A stretch of 64,000 bases of DNA, taken from NCBI GenBank assembly GCA_964019055.1, contig OZ025207.1:7243501-7307500 (forward strand). Direction: 5' to 3'. The first letter of the stretch is position 1. Each line of letters starts with the position of its first letter. This DNA is from Anthopleura xanthogrammica (Eukaryota > Cnidaria > Anthozoa > Actiniaria > Actiniidae). Below are positions 50,801-63,745 of the stretch, piece by piece. The notes under the pieces were generated by a model. That model had not been told where the DNA came from. It did not search any database and saw only the letters and a list, made by a program, of their open reading frames with translations. Made by a program: the position numbers and the translations under genes.

Positions 50801-51694
50801 ACATTATTGCTGATGAAAAAAACGTATTGGCTGAAAACACGACGTTTTGGCTGATAAAATGAAGTTTTTGGTGAGAAAATGAGATTTTTGGTGAAAAAAG
50901 GTGTTTTTTGCTGAAAATTTTTTTTTGGCTAGGAATTTTCTTTTGCCGATAACACGACGTTTTCACTGCTAAAAGCACATTTTGGGCGCGAACAGCACAT
51001 TTTTGGTGAGAAAAAGAGGGTTTTGCTGAGAAAAAAGCATTTGTGCTGAAAAAAGGTCATTTTAACCCTAACAATGAGGTTTTTTGCTGATGGGATGACT
51101 TTTTTGCCAAAAACACGACATTATTGCTGATGAAAAAAACGTATTGGCTGAAAACACGACGTTTTGGCTGATAAAATGAAGTTTTTGGTGAGAAAATGAG
51201 ATTTTTGGTGAAAAAAGGTGTTTTTGGCTGACAATTTTTGTTTGGCTGAGAATTTTCTTTGGCCGATAACACGACGTTTTCACTGCTAAAAGCACATTTT
51301 GGGCGCGAACAGCACATTTTTGGTGAGAAAAAGAGGGTTTTGCTGAGAAAAAAGCATTTTGGCTGAAAAAATGTCATTTTAACCCTAACAATGAGGTTTT
51401 TTTGCTGATGGGATGACTTTTTTGCCAAAAACACCACATTATTGCTGATGAAAAAAACGTATTGGCTGAAAACACGACGTTTTGGCTGATAAAATGAAGT
51501 TTTTGGTGAGAAAATGAGATTTTTGGTGAAAAAAGGTGTCTTTTGCTGAAAATTTTTTAATGGCTAAGAATTTTCTTTTGCCGATAACACGACGTTTTCA
51601 CTGCTAAAAGCACATTTTGGGCGCGAACAGCACATTTTTGGTGAGAAAAAGAGGGTTTTGCTGAGAAAAAAGCATTTTTGCTGAAAAAAGGTCA
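47885..51694. repeat. Composite domain of monomer types N, O, L and M
   Basis: Type N: CGACGTTATTGCTGGTG, CGTACTGGCTGAATAC, GGCAGATAAAATG, GGTAAAAAAAGG, CCAATAAC. Type O: GAGGTTTTTTTGCTG, GGTGTCTTTTGC and the T-run broken by AATGG (TTTTTTAATGG), 318 bp. Type L: GGCTGACAATTTTTGTTTGG in most copies. Type M: O-like start without AATGG. Order from 48838: N-O-N-N-O-L-M-L-O. N copies at 49473 and 49790 look identical. The N at 49790 and the N at 51695 are 1905 bp (six monomers) apart. Confidence 0.82.
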
Positions 51695-52964
51695 TTTTAA
51701 CCCTAACAATGAGGTTTTTTGCTGATGGGATGACTTTTTTGCCAAAAACACGACGTTATTGCTGGTGAAAACAACGTACTGGCTGAATACACGACGTTTT
51801 GGCAGATAAAATGAAGTTTTTGGTGAGAAAATGAGATTTTTGGTAAAAAAAGGTGTTTTTTGCTGACAATTTTTTTTTGGCTGAGAATTTTATTTGGCCA
51901 ATAACACGACGTTTTCACTGCTAAAAGCACATTTTGGGCGCGAACAGCACATTTTTGGTGAGAAAAAGAGGGTTTTGCTGAGAAAAAAGCATTTTGGCTG
52001 AAAAAATGTCATTTTAACCCTAACAATGAGGTTTTTTTGCTGATGGGATGACTTTTTTGCCAAAAACACCACATTATTGCTGATGAAAAAAACGTATTGG
52101 CTGAAAACACGACGTTTTGGCTGATAAAATGAAGTTTTTGGTGAGAAAATAAGATTTTTGGTGAAAAAAGGTGTCTTTTGCTGAAAATTTTTTAATGGCT
52201 AAGAATTTTCTTTTGCCGATAACACGACGTTTTCACTGCTAAAAGCACATTTTGGGCGCGAACAGCACATTTTTGGTGAGAAAAAGAGGGTTTTGCTGAG
52301 AAAAAAGCATTTTTGCTGAAAAAAGGTCATTTTAACCCTAACAATGAGGTTTTTGGCTGATGGGATGACTTTTTTGCCAAAAACACGACATTATTGCTGA
52401 TGAAAAAAACGTATTGGCTGAAAACACGACGTTTTGGCTGATAAAATGAAGTTTTTGGTGAGAAAATGAGATTTTTGGTGAAAAAAGGTGTTTTTGGCTG
52501 ACAATTTTTGTTTGGCTGAGAATTTTCTTTGGCCGATAACACGACGTTTTCACTGCTAAAAGCACATTTTGGGCGCGAACAGCACATTTTTGGTGAGAAA
52601 AAGAGGGTTTTGCTGAGAAAAAAGCATTTTGGCTGAAAAAATGTCATTTTAACCCTAACAATGAGGTTTTTTTGCTGATGGGATGACTTTTTTGCCAAAA
52701 ACACCACATTATTGCTGATGAAAAAAACGTATTGGCTGAAAACACGACGTTTTGGCTGATAAAATGAAGTTTTTGGTGAGAAAATGAGATTTTTGGTGAA
52801 AAAAGGTGTCTTTTGCTGAAAATTTTTTAATGGCTAAGAATTTTCTTTTGCCGATAACACGACGTTTTCACTGCTAAAAGCACATTTTGGGCGCGAACAG
52901 CACATTTGTGGTGAGAAAAAGAGTGTTTTGCTGAGAAAAAAGCATTTTTGCTGAAAAAAGGTCA
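51695..52964. repeat. N-O-L-O module, copy 1 (1270 bp)
   Basis: Four monomers, N (51695), O (about 52012), L (52330) and O (about 52647), totalling 1270 bp because of the two 318-bp O units and another small insertion. The same module occurs at 54233-55502, also 1270 bp. Confidence 0.88.
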
Positions 52965-54232
52965 TTTTAACCCTAACAATGAGGTTTTTTGCTGATGGGA
53001 TGACTTTTTTGCCAAAAACACGACGTTATTGCTGGTGAAAACAACGTATTGGCTGAAAACACGACGTTTTGGCTGATAAAATGAAGTTTTTGGTGAGAAA
53101 ATGAGATTTTTGGTGAAAAAAGGTGTTTTTGGCTGAACATTTTTTTTTGGCTGAGAATTTTCTTTTGCCGATAACACGACGTTTTCACTGCTAAAAGCAC
53201 ATTTTGGGCGCGAACAGCACATTTGTGGTGAGAAAAAGAGTGCTTTGCTGAGGAAAAAGCATTTTTGCTGAAAAAAGGTCATTTTAACCCTAACAATGAG
53301 GTTTTTTGCTGATGGGATGACTTTTTTGCCAAAAACACGACGTTATTGCTGGTGAAAACAACGTATTGGCTGAAAACACGACGTTTTGGCTGATAAAATG
53401 AAGTTTTTGGTGAGAAAATGAGATTTTTGGTAAAAAAAGGTGTTTTTTGCTGAACATTTTTTTTTGGCTGAGAATTTTGTTTTGCCGATAACACGACGTT
53501 TTCACTGCTAAAAGCACATTTTGGGCGCGAACAGCACATTTGTGGTGAGAAAAAGAGTGTTTTGCTGAGAAAAAAGCATTTTTGCTGAAAAAAGGTCATT
53601 TTAACCCTAACAATGAGGTTTTTTGCTGATGGGATGACTTTTTTGCCAAAAACACGACGTTATTGCTGGTGAAAACAACGTATTGGCTGAAAACACGACG
53701 TTTTGGCTGATAAAATGAAGTTTTTGGTGAGAAAATGAGATTTTTGGTGAAAAAAGGTGTTTTTTGCTGAACATTTTTTTTTGGCTGAGAATTTTGTTTT
53801 GCCGATAACACGACGTTTTCACTGCTAAAAGCACATTTTGGGCGCGAACAGCACATTTGTGGTGAGAAAAAGAGTGTTTTGCTGAGAAAAAAGCATTTTT
53901 GCTGAAAAAAGGTCATTTTAACCCTAACAATGAGGTTTTTTGCTGATGGGATGACTTTTTTGCCAAAAACACGACGTTATTGCTGGTGAAAACAACGTAT
54001 TGGCTGAAAACACGACGTTTTGGCTGATAAAATGAAGTTTTTGGTGAGAAAATGAGATTTTTGGTGAAAAAAGGTGTTTTTTGCTGAACATTTTTTTTTG
54101 GCTGAGAATTTTCTTTTGCCGATAACACGACGTTTTCACTGCTAAAAGCACATTTTGGGCGCGAACAGTACATTTGTGGTGAGAAAAAGAGTGTTTTGCT
54201 GAGAAAAAAGCATTTTTGCTGAAAAAAGGTCA
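52965..54232. repeat. Run of four alike 317-bp monomers between the N-O-L-O modules
   Basis: Monomers at 52965, 53282, 53599 and 53916, 317 bp each, share CGACGTTATTGCTGGTG with CGTATTGGCTGAAAAC, a GCTGAACAT variable segment and CACATTTGTGGTGAG with AGAGTG. They differ at a few bases (for example AGAGTGCTTTGC near 53238, CAGTACATTTG near 54167). Their first part resembles type N and the remainder does not, so they look like an N-derived monomer amplified singly inside the HOR. Confidence 0.85.
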
Positions 54233-55502
54233 TTTTAACCCTAACAATGAGGTTTTTTGCTGATGGGATGACTTTTTTGCCAAAAACACGACGTTATTGC
54301 TGGTGAAAACAACGTACTGGCTGAATACACGACGTTTTGGCAGATAAAATGAAGTTTTTGGTGAGAAAATGAGATTTTTGGTAAAAAAAGGTGTTTTTTG
54401 CTGACAATTTTTTTTTGGCTGAGAATTTTATTTGGCCAATAACACGACGTTTTCACTGCTAAAAGCACATTTTGGGCGCGAACAGCACATTTTTGGTGAG
54501 AAAAAGAGGGTTTTGCTGAGAAAAAAGCATTTTGGCTGAAAAAATGTCATTTTAACCCTAACAATGAGGTTTTTTTGCTGATGGGATGACTTTTTTGCCA
54601 AAAACACCACATTATTGCTGATGAAAAAAACGTATTGGCTGAAAACACGACGTTTTGGCTGATAAAATGAAGTTTTTGGTGAGAAAATGAGATTTTTGGT
54701 GAAAAAAGGTGTCTTTTGCTGAAAATTTTTTAATGGCTAAGAATTTTCTTTTGCCGATAACACGACGTTTTCACTGCTAAAAGCACATTTTGGGCGCGAA
54801 CAGCACATTTTTGGTGAGAAAAAGAGGGTTTTGCTGAGAAAAAAGCATTTTTGCTGAAAAAAGGTCATTTTAACCCTAACAATGAGGTTTTTTGCTGATG
54901 GGATGACTTTTTTGCCAAAAACACGACATTATTGCTGATGAAAAAAACGTATTGGCTGAAAACACGACGTTTTGGCTGATAAAATGAAGTTTTTGGTGAG
55001 AAAATGAGATTTTTGGTGAAAAAAGGTGTTTTTGGCTGACAATTTTTGTTTGGCTGAGAATTTTCTTTGGCCGATAACACGACGTTTTCACTGCTAAAAG
55101 CACATTTTGGGCGCGAACAGCACATTTTTGGTGAGAAAAAGAGGGTTTTGCTGAGAAAAAAGCATTTTGGCTGAAAAAATGTCATTTTAACCCTAACAAT
55201 GAGGTTTTTTTGCTGATGGGATGACTTTTTTGCCAAAAACACCACATTATTGCTGATGAAAAAAACGTATTGGCTGAAAACACGACGTTTTGGCTGATAA
55301 AATGAAGTTTTTGGTGAGAAAATGAGATTTTTGGTGAAAAAAGGTGTCTTTTGCTGAAAATTTTTTAATGGCTAAGAATTTTCTTTTGCCGATAACACGA
55401 CGTTTTCACTGCTAAAAGCACATTTTGGGCGCGAACACCACATTTTTGGTGAGAAAAAGAGGGTTTTGCTGAGAAAAAAGAATTTTTGCTGAAAAAAGGT
55501 CA
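54233..55502. repeat. N-O-L-O module, copy 2 (1270 bp)
   Basis: N (54233), O, L and O repeat the order of 51695-52964 at a shift of 2538 bp. I saw only isolated changes, such as GAGGTTTTTTGC in L where copy 1 has GAGGTTTTTGGC, GAACACCACATT near 55434 and AAAAGAATTTTTGC near 55480 at the right end. Confidence 0.86.
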
Positions 55503-56137
55503 TTTTAACCCTAACAATGAGGTTTTTTGCTGATGGGATGACTTTTTTGCCAAAAACACCACATTATTGCTGATGAAAAAAACGTATTGGCTGAAAACAC
55601 GAGGTTTTGGCTGATAAAATGAAGTTTTTGGTGAGAAAATGAGATTTTTGGTGAAAAAAGGTGTTTTTGGCAGACAATTTTTTTTTGGCTGAGAATTTTG
55701 TTTTGCCGATAACACGACGTTTTCACTGCTAAAAGCACATTTTGGGCGCGAACAGCACATTTTTGGTGAGAAAAAGAGGGTTTTGCTGAAAAAAAAAGCA
55801 TTTTTGCTGAAAAAAGGTCATTTTAACCCTAACAATGAGGTTTTTTGCTGATGGGATGACTTTTTTGCCAAAAACACCACATTATTGCTGATGAAAAAAA
55901 CGTATTGGCTGAAAACACGACGTTTTGGCTGATAAAATGAAGTTTTTGGTGAGAAAATGAGATTTTTGGTGAAAAAAGGTGTTTTTGGCTGACAATTTTT
56001 TTTTGGCTGAGAATTTTGTTTTGCCGATAACACGACGTTTTCACTGCTAAAAGCACATTTTGGGCGCGAACAGCACATTTTTGGTGAGAAAAAGAGGGTT
56101 TTGCTAAGAAAAAAGCATTTTGGCTGAAAAAAGGTCA

Positions 56138-57405
56138 TTTTAACCCTAACAATGAGGTTTTTTGCTGATGGGATGACTTTTCTGCCAAAAACACCACATT
56201 ATTGCTGATGAAAAAAACGTATTGGCTGAAAACACGACGTTTTGGCTGATAAAATGAAGTTTTTGGTGAGAAAATGAGATTTTTGGTGAAAAAAGGTGTT
56301 TTTTGCTAAACATTTTTTTTTGGCTAAGAATTTTCTTTGGCCGATAACACGACGTTTTCACTGCTAAAAGCACATTTTGGGGGCGAACAGCACATTTTTG
56401 GTGAGAAAAAGAGGGTTTTGCTGAGAAAAAAGCATTTTTGCTGAAAAAACGTCATTTTAACCCTAACAATGAGGTTTTTTGCTGATGGGATGACTTTTTT
56501 GCCAAAAACACGACATTATTGCTGATGAAAAAAACGTATTGGCTGAAAACACGACATTTTGACTGATAAAATGAAGTTTTTGGTGAGAAAATGAGATTTT
56601 TGGTGAAAAAAGGTGTTTTTTGCTGAAAATTTTTTTTTGGCTAGGAATTTTCTTTTGCCGATAACACGACGTTTTCACTGCTAAAAGCACATTTTGGGCG
56701 CGAACAGCACATTTTTGGTGAGAAAAAGAGGGTTTTGCTGAGAAAAAAGCATTTGTGCTGAAAAAAGGTCATTTTAACCCTAACAATGAGGTTTTTTGCT
56801 GATGGGATGACTTTTTTGCCAAAAACACCACATTATTGCTGATGAAAAAAACGTATTGGCTGAAAACACGACGTTTTGGCTGATAAAATGAAGTTTTTGG
56901 TGAGAAAATGAGATTTTTGGTGAAAAAAGGTGTTTTTTGCTAAACATTTTTTTTTGGCTAAGAATTTTCTTTGGCCGATAACACGACGTTTTCACTGCTA
57001 AAAGCACATTTTGGGGGCGAACAGCACATTTTTGGTGAGAAAAAGAGGGTTTTGCTGAGAAAAAAGCATTTTTGCTGAAAAAACGTCATTTTAACCCTAA
57101 CAATGAGGTTTTTTGCTGATGGGATGACTTTTTTGCCAAAAACACGACATTATTGCTGATGAAAAAAACGTATTGGCTGAAAACACGACATTTTGACTGA
57201 TAAAATGAAGTTTTTGGTGAGAAAATGAGATTTTTGGTGAAAAAAGGTGTTTTTTGCTGAAAATTTTTTTTTGGCTAGGAATTTTCTTTTGCCGATAACA
57301 CGACGTTTTCACTGCTAAAAGCACATTTTGGGCGCGAACAGCACATTTTTGGTGAGAAAAAGAGGGTTTTGCTGAGAAAAAAGCATTTGTGCTGAAAAAA
57401 GGTCA
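56138..57405. repeat. Dimer HOR of 634 bp, two copies
   Basis: Monomers at 56138 and 56772 share GCTAAACAT, GGCTAAG and the GGGGGCGAACAGC state. Monomers at 56455 and 57089 share CGACATTTTGACTG, GGCTAGGAATTTTC and AAGCATTTGTGCTG. A third, partly matching first unit follows at 57406. Confidence 0.88.
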
Positions 57406-57722
57406 TTTTAACCCTAACAATGAGGTTTTTTGCTGATGGGATGACTTTTTTGCCAAAAACACCACATTATTGCTGATGAAAAAAACGTATTGGCTGAAAA
57501 CACGACGTTTTGGCTGATAAAATGAAGTTTTTGGTGAGAAAATGAGATTTTTGGTGAAAAAAGGTGTTTTTTGCTAAACATTTTTTTTTGGCTAAGAATT
57601 TTCTTTTGCCGATAACACGACGTTTTCACTGCTAAAAGCACATTTTGGGCGCGAACAGCACATTTTTGGTGAGAAAAAGAGGGTTTTGCTGAGAAAAAAG
57701 CATTTTGGCTGAAAAAACGTCA

Positions 57723-58990
57723 TTTTAACCCTAACAATGAGGTTTTTTGCTGATGGGATGACTTTTTTGCCAAAAACACGACATTATTGCTGATGAAAAA
57801 AACGTATTGGCTGAAAACACGACATTTTGACTGATAAAATGAAGTTTTTGGTGAGAAAATGAGATTTTTGGTGAAAAAAGGTGTTTTTTGCTGAAAATTT
57901 TTTTTTGGCTTAGAATTTTCTTTGGCCGATAACACGACGTTTTCACTGCTAAAAGCACATTTTGGGCGCGAACAGCACATTTTTGGTGAGAAAAAGAGGG
58001 TTTTGCTGAGAAAAAAGCATTTTGGCTGAAAAAAGGTCATTTTAACCCTAACAATGAGGTTTTTTGCTGATGGGATGACTTTTTTGCCAAAAACACGACA
58101 TTATTGCCGATGAAAAAAACGTATTGGCTGAAAACACGACATTTTCACTGATAAAATGAAGTTTTTGATGAGAAAATGAGATTTTGGGTGAAAAAAGGTG
58201 TTTTTTGCTGACAATTTTTTTTTGGCTGAGAATTTTATTTGGCCAATAACACGACGTTTTCACTGCTAAAAGCACATTTTGGGCGCGAACAGCACATTTT
58301 TGGTGAGAAAAAGAGGGTTTTGATGAGAAAAAAGCATTTTTGCTGAAAAAAGGTCATTTTAACCCTAACAATGAGGTTTTTTGCTGATGGGATGACTTTT
58401 TTGCCAAAAACACCACATTATTGCTGATGAAAAAAACGTATTGGCTGAAAACACGACGTTTTGGCTGATAAAATGAAGTTTTTGGTGAGAAAATGAGATT
58501 TTTGGTGAAAAAAGGTGTTTTTTGCTGAAAATTTTTTTTTGGCTTAGAATTTTCTTTGGCCGATAACACGACGTTTTCACTGCTAAAAGCACATTTTGGG
58601 CGCGAACAGCACATTTTTGGTGAGAAAAAGAGGGTTTTGCTGAGAAAAAAGCATTTTGGCTGAAAAAAGGTCATTTTAACCCTAACAATGAGGTTTTTTG
58701 CTGATGGGATGACTTTTTTGCCAAAAACACGACATTATTGCCGATGAAAAAAACGTATTGGCTGAAAACACGACATTTTCACTGATAAAATGAAGTTTTT
58801 GATGAGAAAATGAGATTTTGGGTGAAAAAAGGTGTTTTTTGCTGACAATTTTTTTTTGGCTGAGAATTTTATTTGGCCAATAACACGACGTTTTCACTGC
58901 TAAAAGCACATTTTGGGCGCGAACAGCACATTTTTGGTAAGAAAAAGAGGGTTTTGCTGAGAAAAAAGCATTTTTGCTGAAAAAAGGTCA
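57723..58990. repeat. Second dimer HOR of 634 bp, two copies
   Basis: Monomers at 58040 and 58674 look nearly identical (GCCGATG, GACATTTTCACTG, TTTTTGATGAG, ATTTTGGGTGAAAAAAGG, CCAATAAC). They alternate with monomers at 57723 and 58357, which share GGCTTAGAATTTTCTTTGG but differ at CGACATTTTGACTG versus CGACGTTTTGGCTG. A related unit recurs near 59308 with TTTTTTATGAG. Confidence 0.85.
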
Positions 58991-59624
58991 TTTTAACCCT
59001 AACAATGAGGTTTTTTGCTGATGGGATGACTTTTTTGCCAAAAACACCACATTATTGCCGATGAAAAAAACGTATTGGCTGAAAACACGACGTTTTGGCT
59101 GATAAAATGAAGTTTTTGGTGAGAAAATGAGATTTTTGGTGAAAAAAGGTGTTTTTTGCTAAACATTTTTTTTTGGCTAAGAATTTTCTTTGGCCGATAA
59201 CACGACGTTTTCACTGCTAAAAGCACATTTTGGGCGCGAACTGCACATTTTTGGTGAGAAAAAGAGGGTTTTCCTGAGAAAAAAGTATTTTGGCTGAAAA
59301 AAGGTCATTTTAACCCTAACAATGAGGTTTTTTGCTGATGGGATGACTTTTTTGCCAAAAACACGACATTATTGCCGATGAAAAAAACGTATTGGCTGAA
59401 AACACGACATTTTCACTGATAAAATGAAGTTTTTTATGAGAAAATGAGATTTTGGGTAAAAAAAGGTGTTTTTTGCTGAAAATTTTTTTTTGGCTGAGAA
59501 TTTTATTTGGCCAATAACACGACGTTTTCACTGCTAAAAGCACATTTTGGGCGCGAACAGCACATTTTTGGTGAGAAAAAGAGGGTTTTGCTGAGAAAAA
59601 AGCATTTTTGCTGAAAAAAGGTCA

Positions 59625-62600
59625 TTTTAACCCTAACAATGAGGTTTTTTGCTGATGGGATGACTTTTTTGCCAAAAACACCACATTATTGCTGATGAAA
59701 AAAACCTATTGGCTGAAAACACGACGTTTTGGCTGATAAAATGAAGTTTTTGGTGAGAAAATGAGATTTTTGGTGAAAAAAGGTGTTTTTTGCTGAACAT
59801 TTTTTTTTGGCTGAGAATTTTCTTTTGCCGATAACACCACGTTTTAACTGCTAAAAGCACATTTTGGGCGCGAACAGCACATTTTTGGTGAGAAAAAGAG
59901 GGTTTTGCTAAGAAAAAAGCATTTTTGCTGAAAAAAGGTCATTTTAACCCTAACAATGAGGTTTTTTGCTGATGGGATGACTTTTTTGCCAAAAACACCA
60001 CATTATTGCCCATGAAAAAAACGTATTGGCTGAAAACACGACGTTTTGGCTGATAAAATGAAGTTTTTGGTGAGAAAATGAGATTTTTGGTGAAAAAAGG
60101 TGTTTTTTCCTAAACATTTTTTTTTGGCTAAGAATTTTCTTTGGCCGATAACACGACGTTTTCACTGCTAAAAGCACATTTTGGGCGCGAACAGCACATT
60201 TTTGGTGAGAAAAAGAGGGTTTTGCTGAGAAAAAAGCATTTTGGCTGAAAAAAGGTAATTTTAACCCTAACAATGAGGTTTTTTGCTGATGGGATGACTT
60301 TTTTGCCAAAAACACGACATTATTGCTGATGAAAAAAACGTATTGGCTGAAAACGCGACATTTTGACTGATAAAATGAAGTTTTTGGTGAGAAAATGAGA
60401 TTTTTGGTGAAAAAAGGTGTTTTTTGCTGAAAATTTTTTTTTGGCTGAGAATTTTATTTGGCCAATAACACGACGTTTTCACTGCTAAAAGCACATTTTG
60501 GGCGCGAACAGCACATTTTTGGTGAGAAAAAGAGGGTTTTGCTGAGAAAAAAGCATTTTTGCTGAAAAAAGGTCATTTTAACCCTAACAATGAGGTTTTT
60601 TGCTGATGGGATGACTTTTTTGCCAAAAACACCACATTATTGCTGATGAAAAAAACGTATTGGCTGAAAACACGACGTTTTGGCTGATAAAATGAAGTTT
60701 TTGGTGAGAAAGTGAGATTTTTGGTGAAAAAAGGTGTTTTTTGCTGAAATTTTTTTTTTGGCTGAGAATTTTCTTTGGCCGATAACACGACGTTTTCACT
60801 GCTAAAAGCACATTTTGGGCGCGAACAGCACATTTTTGGTGAGAAAAAGAGGGTTTTCCTGAGAAAAAAGCATTTTGGCTGAAAAAAGGTCATTTTAACC
60901 CTAACAATGAGGTTTTTTGCTGATGGGATGACTTTTTTGCCAAAAACACGACATTATTGCCGATGAAAAAAACGTATTCGCTGAAAACACGACATTTTCA
61001 CTGATAAAATGAAGTTTTTGATGAGAAAATGAGATTTTTGGTGAAAAAAGGTGTTTTTTGCTGAAATTTTTTTTTGGCTGAGAATTTTCTTTGGCCGATA
61101 ACACGACGTTTTCACTGCTAAAAGCACATTTTGGGCGCGAACAGCACATTTTTGGTGAGAAAAAGAGGGTTTTGCTGAGAAAAAAGCATTTTTGCTGAAA
61201 AAAGGTCATTTTAACCCTAACAATGAGGTTTTTTGCTGATGGGATGACTTTTTTGCCAAAAACACCACATTATTGCTGATGAAAAAAACGTATTGGCTGA
61301 AAACACGACGTTTTGGCTGATAAAATGAAGTTTTTGGTGAGAAAATGAGATTTTTGGTGAAAAAAGGTGTTTTTTGCTGAAATTTTTTTTTTGGCTGAGA
61401 ATTTTCTTTTGCCGATAACACGACGTTTTCACTGCTAAAAGCACATTTTGGGCGCGAACAGCACATTTTTGGTGAGAAAAAGAGGGTTTTGCTGAGAAAA
61501 AAGCATTTTTGCTGAAAAAAGGTCATTTTAACCCTAACAATGAGGTTTTTTGCTGATGGGATGACTTTTTTGCCAAAAACACCACATTATTGCTGATGAA
61601 AAAAACCTATTGGCTGAAAACACGAGGTTTTGGCTGATAAAATGAAGTTTTTGGTGAGAAAATGAGATTTTTGGTGAAAAAAGGTGTTTTTTGCTGACAA
61701 TTTTTTTTTGGCTGAGAATTTTATTTGGCCAATAACACGACGTTTTCACTGCTAAAAGCACATTTTGGGCGCGAACAGCACATTTTTGGTGAGAAAAAGA
61801 GGGTTTTGCTGAGAAAAAAGCATTTTTGCTGAAAAAAGGTCATTTTAACCCTAACAATGAGGTTTTTTGCTGATGGGATGACTTTTTTGCCAAAAACACC
61901 ACATTATTGCTGATGAAAAAAACGTATTGGCTGAAAACACGACGTTTTGGCTGATAAAATGAAGTTTTTGGTGAGAAAATGAGATTTTTGGTGAAAAAAG
62001 GTGTTTTTTGCTCAAATTTTTTTTTTGGCTGAGAATTTTCTTTGGCCGATAACACGACGTTTTCACTGCTAAAAGCACATTTTGGGCGCGAACAGCACAT
62101 TTTTGGTGAGAAAAAGAGGGTTTTGCTGAGAAAAAAGCATTTTTGCTGAAAAAAGGTCATTTTAACCCTAACAATGAGGTTTTTTGCTGATGGGATGACT
62201 TTTTTGCCAAAAACACCACATTATTGCTGATGAAAAAAACCTATTGGCTGAAAACACGAGGTTTTGGCTGATAAAATGAAGTTTTTGGTGAGAAAATGAG
62301 ATTTTTGGTGAAAAAAGGTGTTTTTTGCTGAACATTTTTTTTTGGCTGAGAATTTTCTTTTGCCGATAACACGACGTTTTAACTGCTAAAAGCACATTTT
62401 GGGCGCGAACAGCACATTTTTGGTGAGAAAAAGAGGGTTTTGCTGAGAAAAAAGCATTTTTGCTGAAAAAAGGTCATTTTAACCCTAACAATGAGGTTTT
62501 TTGCTGATGGGATGACTTTTTTGCCAAAAACACCACATTATTGCCCATGAAAAAAACGTATTGGCTGAAAACACGACGTTTTGGCTGATAAAATGAAGTT

Positions 62601-63110
62601 TTTGGTGAGAAAATGAGATTTTTGGTGAAAAAAGGTGTTTTTTGCTAAACATTTTTTTTTGGCTAAGAATTTTCTTTGGCCGATAACACGACGTTTTCAC
62701 TGCTAAAAGCACATTTTGGGCGCGAACAGCACATTTTTGGTGAGAAAAAGAGGGTTTTGCTGAGAAAAAAGCATTTTGGCTGAAAAAAGGTAATTTTAAC
62801 CCTAACAATGAGGTTTTTTGCTGATGGGATGACTTTTTTGCCAAAAACACGACATTATTGCTGATGAAAAAAACGTATTGGCTGAAAACGCGACATTTTG
62901 ACTGATAAAATGAAGTTTTTGGTGAGAAAATGAGATTTTTGGTGAAAAAAGGTGTTTTTTGCTGAAAATTTTTTTTTGGCTAAGAATTTTCTTTTGCCGA
63001 TAACACGACGTTTTCACTGCTAAAAGCACATTTTGGGCGCGAACAGCACATTTTTGGTGAGAAAAAGAGGGTTTTGCTGAGAAAAAAGCATTTTTGCTGA
63101 AAAAAGGTCA
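59625..63110. repeat. Block of about three monomers repeated at 2535-bp spacing
   Basis: The copies start at 59625 and 62160. Shared markers are GCTAAAAGC after AACTGC (near 59845 and 62385), TTGCCCATGAAAAAAACG (near 60007 and 62542), AAAAGGTAATTTTAACCC (near 60254 and 62788) and GAAAACGCGACATTTTGACTG split at its centre (near 60350 and 62885). Between them lie monomers with no such match, some in a 634-bp alternation (60576, 61209, 61843). The spacing equals eight monomers. Confidence 0.8.
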
Positions 63111-63745
63111 TTTTAACCCTAACAATGAGGTTTTTTGCTGATGGGATGACTTTTCTGCCAAAAACACCACATTATTGCTGATGAAAAAAACGTATTGGCT
63201 GAAAACACGACGTTTTGGCTGATAAAATGAAGTTTTTGGTGAGAAAATGAGATTTTTGGTGAAAAAAGGTGTTTTTTGCTGAAAAGTTTTTTTTGGCTAA
63301 GAATTTTCTTTGGCCGATAACACGACGTTTTCACTGCTAAAAGCACATTTTGGGCGCGAACAGCACATTTTTGGTGAGAAAAAGAGGGTTTTGCTGAGAA
63401 AAAAGCATTTTTGCTGAAAAAAGGTCATTTTAACCCTAACAATGAGGTTTTTTGCTGATGGGATGACTTTTCTGCCAAAAACACCACATTATTGCTGATG
63501 AAAAAAACGTATTGGCTGAAAATACGACGTTTTGGCTGATAAAATGAAGTTTTTGGTGAGAAAATGAGATTTTTGGTGAAAAAAAGGTGTTTTTTGCTGA
63601 AATTTTTTTTTTGGCTGAGAATTTTCTTTGGCCGATAACACGACGTTTTCATTGCTAAAAGCACATTTTGGGCGGCAACAGCACATTTTTGGTGAGAAAA
63701 AGAGGGTTTTGCTGAGAAAAAAGCATTTTTGCTGAAAAAAGGTCA

